Shown here: one piece after another, positions 20,301 to 27,424 of the stretch
Position numbering within the stretch: position 1 is the first letter of the stretch
Layout: the number at the start of each line of letters is the position of its first letter
NCBI GenBank assembly: GCA_963665485.1
Contig: OY762227.1
Span: forward strand, 1,364,001 to 1,428,000
Length of the DNA stretch: 64,000 nt
Direction: 5' to 3'
DNA from: UBA4417 sp963665485
GTDB lineage: Bacteria; Bacteroidota; Bacteroidia; Bacteroidales; UBA4417
The notes under the pieces: generated by a model
The model's database searches: none
What the model was told of the DNA's origin: nothing
What the model saw: only the letters and a program-made list of their open reading frames with translations
Program-made: the position numbers and the translations under genes

Positions 20301-20519
20301 TTTATTTGCTACAAGCATAAGGCCATCGTAAAATGTGCCATCAATTTGCTCATATTTAGGGCTAACCACAACATCGCCGGTAACAGGATCCTTAAATCCG
20401 TATAACTTTTCAGCCTGATCATAAAAATAAACCACTTCTTTTGGGGACGTTTGTGCCTGCGCATAAAATGAGAGTGCCAAAAGAATGCAAACACCTATTG
20501 TAAATACGTTGGACTTCAT
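17319..20519 (-). CDS. Exported WG-repeat protein fused to a formylglycine-generating-enzyme-like domain
   Basis: A 1066-aa protein with a Sec signal peptide (1-22). About sixteen WG (KWG) repeats span residues 35-615, each of the form K-x-G-hydrophobic-x-D-x-x-G-K-x-hydrophobic-x-P (for example KWGFIDSLGKIVIP). A region of about 130 residues without repeats follows, then an Ala/Lys/Pro-rich linker and an FGE/SUMF1-like domain (about 839-1066: IPAGTFAMGS, LPTEAEWEYACK, WGLYDMHGNVWEWCSDW, RVNRGGGWN). The near-C-terminal stretch RGGGWNTVAGYCRSSH has only one of the two cysteines used by copper-dependent FGE, so catalysis is doubtful and the domain may be a binding module. The fusion is unusual. 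Confidence 0.9.
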   Translation of the reverse strand: MKSNVFTIGVCILLALSFYAQAQTSPKEVVYFYDQAEKLYGFKDPVTGDVVVSPKYEQIDGTFYDGLMLVANKSKHGYIDNKGKEVIELKYEAAGRFSGGLAPVKTEPGWIFIDRNENKVIDATIYSAVGIFSEGLAKVMQNDQWGFINTSGKLTIPNKYRATGDFTRGKAIVAISGATQENAASAPIEKVGIIDKTGKELFLIPGQDMRNFSEGRAAIQNDDKWGFIDSLGKIVIPCKFVGCGDFVRGSAVARQSDKFGIINKIGNEVTPFKYDYLNFITSKLLVVFNGDLQDDGNPGTGKYGVVDYTGKFVLPQHYEGFNVWEGLILLAQNNKIGFADTTGKIIAPLQNDEMPEFREGVAAVKGNGKWGYVNSEGKLIAPFIYDNAHNFVDGVGRVYQGDKLGFVNAKGKILSPCVLDSYFEGPIDGKFMVSKLGKFGLLDKTGLIVPCIYTSIFTKSNGYSEAISGKKSGIIDPKGKLIAPVIYDKVDFRFDDSRILLSAAGKYGLLNLTGKIVIPVKYDKITKFNDYSLLILQLGNKFGLSDMNGKEVTPLIYEEIGPLRNNRATAKSDGKYGYLDENGKLVIPLQYAEAFMFMDGRAKVSVSGVSGTDFDIDTDGNYMESKGIFDYYKLEDIKKLLENSFFKIKDTYTGLPKEFQNKVIYTNGVTINNQQMPYAPEKTMYFDDKSLYFTGNSREMSSGKIRYTFTGDYLIFPATIYIGKSNVYLLSNGNTVGSDKLMLFFPKMNESKLDLRFTYHVSSITNEVPKKDNVPSGTASSIPAAATSPVKSQAENPKPAQSANEKVAMEKAKPGTDANTQGKTSSITVKSDAEQSKPAIEWVTIPAGTFAMGSPTGERERLDRELQHQITLSGFQMSKYEVTFEQYDAFCEATGQSKPNDNGWGRGKNPVINVSWIEATAFARWMGCRLPTEAEWEYACKAGTTTPFSTGGNITTSQANYDGWFPYNNNPNGENRRKTMPVGSLEPNSWGLYDMHGNVWEWCSDWYGEYVSGPQTNPQGAASGTERVNRGGGWNTVAGYCRSSHRSSDKPSTRSEKVGIRLVSSR

Positions 20520-20662
20520 AACTGAAAGGTTTTAATTTGTGTGTAAAAGGAAGTGAAAAAGAAGTTGTTTTTCGGGCAGTTGATTCTTGTATTCATTTGA
20601 TCGGAACACGGTTGAAGTTGTTTGTACTTGCTCTGCTATTGCTGATTTGGGCTACCCTTTAC

Positions 20663-21388
20663 TTAATCGGTATAGATATAATGGGTGATAGTTTCATTCT
20701 GTTTTTGCCTGATAATCCTGCCTTTTGCATCGAACAAGTATGAATGAGTATAGGTGATATCGGTATCCATAACAGGAACTGTTTCTGTTTTAACCGGGTT
20801 TTTGTTGTCGTTGCCCAGGTATGCAATACCAAAATTCTTATTGCCAATGGTGTTCTTTTTATCGGGAAAATAGGTATACTTATAGTCGCGGGCATTTTTT
20901 GTGACGTTTCCATTACTCACTATCAGCTTACTGCTTAAATTGAAATTTCCATTTTTCAATTCGGCATCGGTTGCATTCATCCAGCCTGCATCTGCTAATT
21001 CCATTGAAAAACCTGCAGCATTATATAAATACCGGTCGCGGATTGTATCGGCTTTTTCAACTTGTAAATAGGAGATGGCTTGTCCCCTAGCATTGAGAGT
21101 GTAAATCTTTTTTATAGTTTGGTTATCGCGGCTGTATATTATTTCGCTCACAACGGATGTAGCTGAAGGATAGGTTATTTTTTCGGTATATCCGAAATAA
21201 CTGTCGTGCATAATAACCTTTGTGCATCGTTTCTGTGTATCGTAAAAATATTCGGTCAGGTCGCTGGTATCACCTGATTCGCTAATCTGAAAAGTGGTCT
21301 TTATCCTTGGAGTGTAAACTGTTGCGGTTTGCGCAAAGCACTGGCTTGTGAGCACAATGCCTAAAATGAAGATTCCAAATTGTTTCAT
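20663..21388 (-). CDS. Exported protein of unknown function with YD-like strands (241 aa)
   Basis: A Sec signal peptide (MKQFGIFILGIVLTSQCFA) precedes about 220 residues of repeated beta-strand pairs such as LTEYFYDTQKRCTKVIMHD, KIYTLNARGQAISYLQV and HSYLFDAKGRIIRQKQNE. These look like loosely conserved YD/RHS-type strands (Y-x-x-x-G-x-hydrophobic). I do not recognise a named family. It lies 143 bp before the WG-FGE fusion gene on the same strand and 161 bp after the broken WG-repeat gene; all three may be read as one transcript. No palindrome-promoter directly precedes it. Confidence 0.75.
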   Translation of the reverse strand: MKQFGIFILGIVLTSQCFAQTATVYTPRIKTTFQISESGDTSDLTEYFYDTQKRCTKVIMHDSYFGYTEKITYPSATSVVSEIIYSRDNQTIKKIYTLNARGQAISYLQVEKADTIRDRYLYNAAGFSMELADAGWMNATDAELKNGNFNLSSKLIVSNGNVTKNARDYKYTYFPDKKNTIGNKNFGIAYLGNDNKNPVKTETVPVMDTDITYTHSYLFDAKGRIIRQKQNETITHYIYTD

Positions 21389-21549
21389 GTTGTACGTTTT
21401 TAAATTTTAGAAAAGTGATATACGGTTTTGTTTATTCTGTTTAGTACTGAAGTTTTTGTATCTCTCAACGGATACTAAATTCGCCACGGGGTTTTTAAAG
21501 CTAAATGACTGCAGTGCCTGAAACCCGTAAAATACATTTATTCAACAAG

Positions 21550-22155
21550 TTAAATCAGTTTTAAAACAAATGCGTTATTCGGCTTTTCACTCCTTTCCCT
21601 TGAGGATGTTTCGGCAGCATTAATCCAAATATGCTCAGCGTAAGCCTTTAGCAATATTTCGCTATCATCAGTTAAACAGCTGAAAGGACTTACTATTTTC
21701 GTAATTTTTTGGGGGTATACTCTCTTTGCCATCTACTGAAATTATGCCATTTTTCGAATTTGATTTTGGCAAAAACGACATATTGTTTAATGGTCCGATT
21801 TTATCAAATTTTGCCTTCATGATTTCTTTCCCTGTGGAACCGGACAGTGAATTTTTGCCGTTTAGCTTTATTATCAGCGTATTACAACCTGGCATAGTAA
21901 TATCATCATAGTTAAAATAGCCTGTTTCTTTGCTGGCTTTAAACCGAAAAGACCATGTTTGCCAATCAGGTCTACCTTAACCAGGTTGTAGGATAAAACT
22001 GTTCCCCAATTGTGTTTTGCCGGGATTACTACAACCCTCTGTTTATTTTTACTCCCGCACTTTTTTGTTTTCGCGTCTTCGAAAGGAAACTGGTTTTGTG
22101 ATTTTAACACAATGTATTCCATCACAACAAGTAGAAGAACAATTGAACGCTTCAT
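21550..22155 (-). pseudogene. WG-repeat-like exported protein, broken by two frameshifts
   Basis: Three overlapping minus-strand open frames (22155-21874, 21895-21668, 21732-21550) read as one protein of about 200 aa if the frame is shifted twice. The shifts are near 21945 (GGTTTAAAGCC, where one extra T would continue HGLFGFKASKETGYF) and near 21705 (the CCCCCAAAAAA run). The joined product has a signal peptide (MKRSIVLLLVVMEYIVLKSQ). Its degenerate WG-type units include GKHGLFGF, STGKEIMKAKFDKIGP and KNGIISVDGKESIP. It has its own palindrome-promoter at 22241. Either a decaying paralogue of the WG repeats in the neighbour, or homopolymer sequencing errors. Confidence 0.65.
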
Positions 22156-22240
22156 AAAAGTGGTGATATGTTGTTTTTTCAGGAAAAGGAGTTGATATCC
22201 GATACCTTAATACAATTTCCTGATTTGTATATTATTAACA

Positions 22241-22287
22241 CAAAAATCGCAGCAAATGCTATTCGTGTCAATCACACTTTCGTGTGA
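22241..22287 (-). promoter_or_regulatory. Palindrome-promoter B (upstream of the broken WG-repeat gene)
   Basis: On the minus strand the 16-bp dyad (22272-22287; arms TCACACT/CGTGTGA, one mismatch) abuts TTGACA (TTG at 22269-22271). A 20-bp spacer separates it from GATTTTTG (22241-22248). Predicted start of transcription is near 22234, a leader of about 80 nt. The flank CGTGTGAAATTTCA is identical to that of site A. Confidence 0.65.
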
Positions 22288-22405
22288 AATTTCACAGATA
22301 GGGAAAAACCAGTTCCAAAGTCAGGCACATTTCACTGCCTCATCACGAAGTTATGGTGACGAGGGAGCAAAACATCGGACAATAAGGAACCCGTATTCAA
22401 TCCTA

Positions 22406-22741
22406 TCAGAGGTTAATGATGTGTGCGATACTTGCAGCCGGTTCTGCCAGTTCGCCCCCCAGGTTTACCTGGTCAAAGTAGGTATACCACCCCGACTGCT
22501 GAATGATTTGCTCAAATCCTTTAGCTAACTCCCTGTTTGGGAATTTCCATACGGCAAAATAATCAAACGGGCTTCGGTTGGAAACATCCTGATCGTTCAA
22601 GCTCCAGGATACAATTTCTACTCCGGCATTAACCAGTTGCTCCAATCCCTTGCCGAGTTCTTGCATGTAAGCAGAACGGGTTTCCAATTCAAGAGCCAGC
22701 CATTCCGGGCGGGCCTTCCAGCATTCGACAAATAAATACAT
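22406..22741 (-). CDS. Small DUF6616-like protein
   Basis: A 111-aa cytoplasmic protein with no signal peptide. The opening MYLFVECWKARPEWLAL, the helix AYMQELGKGLEQLVNAGVE and the DYFAVWKFPNRELAKGF segment resemble what I recall as DUF6616, a dimeric alpha-beta-barrel-like family of unknown function. The assignment is from memory and should be treated as tentative. It begins 39 bp after the SnoaL-like lipoprotein gene on the same strand and is probably its operon partner under the promoter at 23364. Confidence 0.75.
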   Translation of the reverse strand: MYLFVECWKARPEWLALELETRSAYMQELGKGLEQLVNAGVEIVSWSLNDQDVSNRSPFDYFAVWKFPNRELAKGFEQIIQQSGWYTYFDQVNLGGELAEPAASIAHIINL

Positions 22742-22780
22742 AAAGGACTTTTAATGTTAACATTTGATTCTATACGATAT

Positions 22781-23224
22781 CTAATTCAGATTAACGACCA
22801 CCAGTTTCCAGGAATCATCTGCCTGTTTCTTCCAAAAAAATGAATAATACCCTTTTGCATGACCTGCAACAGAATCGTTTTTAATCCAGTCGTGCGTATA
22901 CGAGCCACTAATGCATGCAATTTCGCCGGATTTAAATTCATTAAGATTCAACACAGCAAGATTACGGATTGTTGCTGATGAAGGTACAATCCAATTCTGC
23001 CTTATTGAGTCCACGCCGCTCATAAAGATTTCGGGCAATATAAGTATTGCGTCTGCGGCAACACAGTTCGAAATTTTTTCAACATCCGCCGCATTCCAGG
23101 CATCAATCCAGGGTTTCATCAGCGAATCGGTTACAGGTATGGCTACTACTTTGTCCTGAGCCTGGTTACACGAAGCGAAACCAAGTAAAACAACGATCAA
23201 AAAAGAAAAAAATCCGGTTTTCAT
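22781..23224 (-). CDS. SnoaL/DUF4440-like lipoprotein
   Basis: A 147-aa lipoprotein with a lipobox cysteine at residue 19 (GFASCNQAQ). The remainder is a cone-shaped NTF2-like domain: PWIDAWNAADVEKISNCVAADAIL, VDSIRQNWIV and the closing SFFWKKQADDSWKLVVVNLN are typical of DUF4440/SnoaL-like proteins. Members bind or transform small hydrophobic ligands; no specific reaction can be assigned. It is first in a two-gene unit with the DUF6616-like gene and is preceded by palindrome-promoter C. Confidence 0.85.
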   Translation of the reverse strand: MKTGFFSFLIVVLLGFASCNQAQDKVVAIPVTDSLMKPWIDAWNAADVEKISNCVAADAILILPEIFMSGVDSIRQNWIVPSSATIRNLAVLNLNEFKSGEIACISGSYTHDWIKNDSVAGHAKGYYSFFWKKQADDSWKLVVVNLN

Positions 23225-23363
23225 AGGTTCGAAGTTTAGTGATTAAAATTGATATTTGTGTAGATATTGCTTAGAATTAAATAGACCTAAAACATTTTAA
23301 ATCTGATGCATACTTATTTAAGCATATAGTATTTCCTATCGCTTTTTCAGAATTAAGACGAAA

Positions 23364-23410
23364 TAAAGTTCGGGAACAAAAGCAGGCCTGTCAATCACAC
23401 GTTCGTGTGA
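23364..23410 (-). promoter_or_regulatory. Palindrome-promoter C (upstream of the SnoaL-like lipoprotein)
   Basis: A perfect 7-bp-arm palindrome (TCACACGTTCGTGTGA, 23395-23410) abuts TTGACA on the minus strand (TTG at 23392-23394), with a 20-bp spacer to GAACTTTA (23364-23371). Its downstream flank matches that of site A over the AGCAGGC-TGTCAATCACACG segment, a difference of one base in 23. The leader would be about 130 nt. Confidence 0.65.
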
Positions 23411-23452
23411 TTTTTGCTATTACAAATACGCAAGGATAAATCAGGAGGGAGA

Positions 23453-24088
23453 TTACTGCTGTTTCATGCACTTAAGCAACACCTCGGTGCGGGTTCGTAC
23501 CTGTAGTTTCTGATAAATTTTATGAATATGTGTGCGCACTGTTTCTATATTGATGAAAAGTGCTTCGGCAATTTCCTTGTAGAGGTAGCCTTTGGTTAAA
23601 TACTGTAATATCTCTTCTTCTCTTGCGGTTAAATTTGCGTCGGGAAATTGTTGCAATATAGGCTTGTGAAAGGTTTGTACCACCTTTCTGGCAATTTCGC
23701 TGCTCATGGGTGAGCCGCCGCCAACCAGTTCGCTAATGGCTTCGAGAAGTCGGGCAGGGGGTGTTTTTTTTAGGAGGTAACCACTGGCTCCGGCAGCAAG
23801 TGATTTGAATATTTCATCCGTATTGTCGAACACGGTAAGCATCATTACCTGTATTTCGGGATAAGCATTTTTGAGACAAACCACACATTCGATGCCGTTC
23901 ATACCGGGTAGATTGATGTCCATCAGCACCACATCGGGCATATAATCCGAAATTTGTGCCAGTGCAAGCTCAGCCGAGGAACATGCATGGGTGCACTCGT
24001 ATCCTTCGGAACCATTGATAAGGGCAGCCAGGCCTTCGCGAACGGCCGTATCATCTTCCACAATCATTACTTTTATTGCTGCTGGCAT
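23453..24088 (-). CDS. NarL/FixJ-type response regulator
   Basis: A 211-aa two-component regulator. The receiver domain spans residues 5-122, with the acidic pocket E11-D12-D13, phospho-acceptor D57 (VVLMDINLPGMNG), switch T84 and K106 in the LLKKTPP loop. The LuxR-type helix-turn-helix covers residues 148-207 (LTAREEEILQYLTKGYLYKEIAEALF then VRTHIHKIYQKL). It is the obvious partner of the HisKA_3 sensor kinase encoded 55 bp upstream. Its own promoter, with the 16-bp palindrome, lies in the last codons of the kinase gene, so feedback regulation is likely. Confidence 0.93.
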   Translation of the reverse strand: MPAAIKVMIVEDDTAVREGLAALINGSEGYECTHACSSAELALAQISDYMPDVVLMDINLPGMNGIECVVCLKNAYPEIQVMMLTVFDNTDEIFKSLAAGASGYLLKKTPPARLLEAISELVGGGSPMSSEIARKVVQTFHKPILQQFPDANLTAREEEILQYLTKGYLYKEIAEALFINIETVRTHIHKIYQKLQVRTRTEVLLKCMKQQ

Positions 24089-24106
24089 TCCGAAAGGTTG
24101 TTTTTA

Positions 24107-24152
24107 CAAAGGTAAGACCCCAGAAAACGAATTGCATCACACGTTAATGTGA
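24107..24152 (-). promoter_or_regulatory. Palindrome-promoter D (response regulator, overlapping the kinase stop)
   Basis: The dyad TCACACGTTAATGTGA (24137-24152, weaker right arm) overlaps the 3' end of the kinase gene. On the minus strand it is followed by TGC where the others have TTG, then 19 bp, then a perfect -7 box TACCTTTG (24107-24114). The predicted transcript starts near 24100, only about 12 nt before the regulator's ATG. Confidence 0.6.
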
Positions 24153-27100
24153 ATTTGAATGGATTCCAAGACTTATTTCTATTTTAATTTTGGTGCCGCT
24201 GTTTAAGCCGCTTGTAAGTTGAAATTCACCTCCTGATTCCTCAATCCGCTTTCGCATATTGAACAGGCCATTTCTCCACGATTTTATTTTCTGCTCATCA
24301 AAGCCCTTTCCATCGTCCGAAACTACAATTTTCAGAAACTGACCACTAAAGTACAATTCGGTATGCACCTTCGATGCTTCGGCATGTTTTACCACATTAT
24401 GAAGTGCTTCTTTTATGGTTAAAAACAGGTTCCGCCGGAGCTCCGACGACATAAAGTGCGAAGGAACTTCATCGGGAAACGCGAAAGTACTGGGAATATT
24501 TACGGTCTGGAGGTAGCCCGAAATATATTGCCTGATATAGGAAGCAAAACTATCGAGCGTATCGTTTCGTGGATTCATGGCCCAAATTATTTCGCTCATT
24601 TCATCGACCACGCTACCTGAAATGTCTGAAATCTGCTCGATAATTTGCTGCGCTTTTGCAGGGTCACTATTTTGTTTTTTTGCAAGTTCACTAAGTATTG
24701 AAATCCTGGTCAGACTGGCTCCTACTTCGTCGTGCATATCTTTCGAAATGCGGGAGCGTTCCTTCTCAATGGCATATTGACGCTCCATTTCTTTTATTTT
24801 TGCACGGTAGCGCATCTGTTGCACCAACCTTACAATAAGGGTTGTAATGGCAATAATACAAATGATGGTCAAGGCTAAAAACCACCATCTTTTGTAATAT
24901 GGTTTTGAAATTGAGAATGTAAGCAACACCACCGGTTTGCTCCAGATATGGTATGCCTTGGCTGACTTTGCAAGCAAACGATATTTTCCGGGCGAAAGGT
25001 TACGGTAAGAAAAATCAGGCTTACCTGACGGCAAACTCCATTTCTGTTCGTACCCTTCAAGTAAAAACGAGTATTGTATGGCTCCGTCGCTAAGGTAGTC
25101 AGGCGTAAATACCCGGCCGCTGATATGCGGCGCCGAACGACTGAGCGTAAACTCGGGATTTACCTGTGGAATACACGCAGAATAGGCCGTATCAGAAACA
25201 AACAACGAGATAAGTTTTACCTCCCGGGTTTTTGTTACCGGTTTAAATAGAAGTGGATCAATATGATTTATTCCCTGTATTCCTCCAAAATAGAAGTGAT
25301 GGTCGTCAACGCGGTAGAAAGCATTGAAATTAAACTCCGGTGCCTGTAAGTTGTTCTTTGATCCGAACCAGATCATACGGTTTTCATCTGGTGAAACACA
25401 TCCAATTCCGTTATTCCCTGTTATCCAGAAACGGTTATTTTTATCCGGAATGAGCGCATAAATCACATCATTGGCAAGCGATTCGAGGCATGAAGGCATT
25501 TTGTGCTTCTGACCATCAGGCGAATAGCATTGAATTCCATTACCGGTAGTAGCCCAAATAAGTCCATTGTGAAACAGCATGCCATAAACCGGGATAGCAC
25601 TGAGCTTAAACGCCGAAATGTCAGGCAAGTTGTTTGCAGTAAGCCCAAAGCTTTTGTTGTACCTGAAAAGTCCATCGGCTGTACCTACCCAGTAATAATC
25701 GCCTACTTCAAGCAGCACACGTGCAGCAAAAAACTTGGTGCTGGAATAAATCCGGGGCAATTCATCCTGCCTGAATTTAAACAGGTTGTTATCGGCAACA
25801 ACAAACAACGAATCGCCTGCACTGAGAATAAATTTGCCCAGCAGGCATTGAAAAGGATATTCCCAGAGTATCTTCCCGTCGCCATTTGTAACTTCAATGC
25901 CCTCGCGGGTGAGTATCCACATACGGCCAAGTTTGTCGGATATCATATCGAGAAAATATATTTTATTCCCAAAATATAAAGGATTGATCCGCCGGGCTGA
26001 AGAAAGATTGCGACTAAGTTCCCATAGTCCGTTGTTGAAGGTTCCGGCCCACACCTTATTGTTAATCCCGGAGATACATCGCGTAAAACCTATGTCTGAT
26101 CTCTGAAACTGAACTTTTGCCGGATTATATGCAAGCACACCGTTACCATCAGTACCAAACCAGAGGTTGTGCTCTGTGTCCTCAAAAATGCTGGTTATGC
26201 TAGGTCGAATAATTTCAGCTTTAGTCCCATTGATGCTATATAAACAGATTTCCCGTAAACCCTCGGACGATAACTTGTAGAGTTTATTATACGACTGATC
26301 GATAAACCATTTGTTATCCCTGCTATCGATAAAAAGTGACGGTTTGCCACTTATTTTTACCTCTGTAATAAATTCTAATTTCTTACTCTTTGTAATTGAA
26401 TACAGCTTACTCTTTGCAAAAACAACCACTTTGCCATCGCCCGATTTTGCAATTCCGCTGCATCCAGCCAACGGTATCCAGGTCGCCCTGAACATCATTT
26501 TATTTTGCTTTATAACCGGTACTATCGAAAGTATTCCTTCGCTGCTACTGATCAGTATTTCATCCTTTCCCGATTTAATTGCCTTTTGTGGAATAAAGGT
26601 GCCGGGTAGTTGGTTCGTAAATTCCAGTTTTATAGGCGAAATTTTATTCCCTATCAACAGAAAAAAATCCATTCCTTTAATCCAGGCCAGTACGTGGTTG
26701 CCTATAAGCTGGTCGAAAAGAACCGGATAAATTCCTTCCTTCCGGTAAATAACCTTAAAAATGCCAATGGATGTATTAAAGTGCAGCAAAGAGGAAGAAG
26801 AAGCAACTAGTAAGCTTCCGGGTTCATTTTCGATAAGGGCTCGCATCACATTATCGGTTTGATTGCACGAACCTAGATACGGAACCCTGAAAAACCTGAA
26901 CTGTTGTCCGTCGAAATAATGCAGGCCGTCGCCGGTTACCATCCATATCAATCCCTTTTCATCCTGGCATACCTGGCTAACCATACTCTGACGAAGTCCA
27001 TCTTCGTTGGTAAAGGCTGTAACAAAAAGATTTTCGGTTTCAGGAACCTGCTGGCCTGATAACTGACCCCCAAAAAAGATCAGTAAAACAAACAGAAGCA

Positions 27101-27203
27101 GTAGAATAATCCTGTCAGCTCTGTAAATACAAGTACTCCGGTGTAGTATACTCATCAGGAATTCTTCTGTTCGGCCAATACTAAAGCAAATATACAAATC
27201 CAT
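24144..27203 (-). CDS. Propeller sensor histidine kinase (two-component regulator propeller, Y_Y_Y, HisKA_3)
   Basis: A 1019-aa inner-membrane sensor. An N-terminal signal/anchor (about 28-52) leads to a periplasmic pair of seven-bladed propellers. A Y_Y_Y domain (QYSFLLEGYEQKWS, then FSYRNLSPGKYRLLAKS) precedes a transmembrane helix (about 760-785), a HisKA_3 domain with phospho-acceptor H824 (SKDMHDEVGASLTRI) and HATPase_c (N-box near 920, DDGKGF). Unlike hybrid HTCS sensors of Bacteroidota it has no receiver or AraC domain; the regulator is the separate gene downstream. ATGs exist at residues 1 and 17; the second (27155) is equally plausible. Confidence 0.92.
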   Translation of the reverse strand: MDLYICFSIGRTEEFLMSILHRSTCIYRADRIILLLLFVLLIFFGGQLSGQQVPETENLFVTAFTNEDGLRQSMVSQVCQDEKGLIWMVTGDGLHYFDGQQFRFFRVPYLGSCNQTDNVMRALIENEPGSLLVASSSSLLHFNTSIGIFKVIYRKEGIYPVLFDQLIGNHVLAWIKGMDFFLLIGNKISPIKLEFTNQLPGTFIPQKAIKSGKDEILISSSEGILSIVPVIKQNKMMFRATWIPLAGCSGIAKSGDGKVVVFAKSKLYSITKSKKLEFITEVKISGKPSLFIDSRDNKWFIDQSYNKLYKLSSEGLREICLYSINGTKAEIIRPSITSIFEDTEHNLWFGTDGNGVLAYNPAKVQFQRSDIGFTRCISGINNKVWAGTFNNGLWELSRNLSSARRINPLYFGNKIYFLDMISDKLGRMWILTREGIEVTNGDGKILWEYPFQCLLGKFILSAGDSLFVVADNNLFKFRQDELPRIYSSTKFFAARVLLEVGDYYWVGTADGLFRYNKSFGLTANNLPDISAFKLSAIPVYGMLFHNGLIWATTGNGIQCYSPDGQKHKMPSCLESLANDVIYALIPDKNNRFWITGNNGIGCVSPDENRMIWFGSKNNLQAPEFNFNAFYRVDDHHFYFGGIQGINHIDPLLFKPVTKTREVKLISLFVSDTAYSACIPQVNPEFTLSRSAPHISGRVFTPDYLSDGAIQYSFLLEGYEQKWSLPSGKPDFSYRNLSPGKYRLLAKSAKAYHIWSKPVVLLTFSISKPYYKRWWFLALTIICIIAITTLIVRLVQQMRYRAKIKEMERQYAIEKERSRISKDMHDEVGASLTRISILSELAKKQNSDPAKAQQIIEQISDISGSVVDEMSEIIWAMNPRNDTLDSFASYIRQYISGYLQTVNIPSTFAFPDEVPSHFMSSELRRNLFLTIKEALHNVVKHAEASKVHTELYFSGQFLKIVVSDDGKGFDEQKIKSWRNGLFNMRKRIEESGGEFQLTSGLNSGTKIKIEISLGIHSNSH

Positions 27204-27424
27204 GGTATAGCGCTAACTATAAGCATGATAAATATATTGAAAAAAATATGGATTTGTAAGAGGATGAAGGTGCACCTAAGAGCTACAGAAACTTAGAATG
27301 CAATAGTTCTATGAATTGGATTTGAAATGCAGGTGTGCGTGTTCATCAGGGTTCACATAATCTCTTATCGCCCTTTCGCCTTTCCATTTGAAGTATTAGT
27401 TTATCCCGCTATACTAATGGTTCA

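Noticed and set aside
19702..20331. A 209-codon plus-strand open frame
   Set aside because: Antisense to the WG repeats; its own repetitive pattern is the complement of the repeat codons.
20537..20743. A 68-codon frame with a hydrophobic stretch between two minus-strand genes
   Set aside because: It overlaps the end of the 241-aa gene on the other strand and lacks a plausible promoter; chance hydrophobicity.
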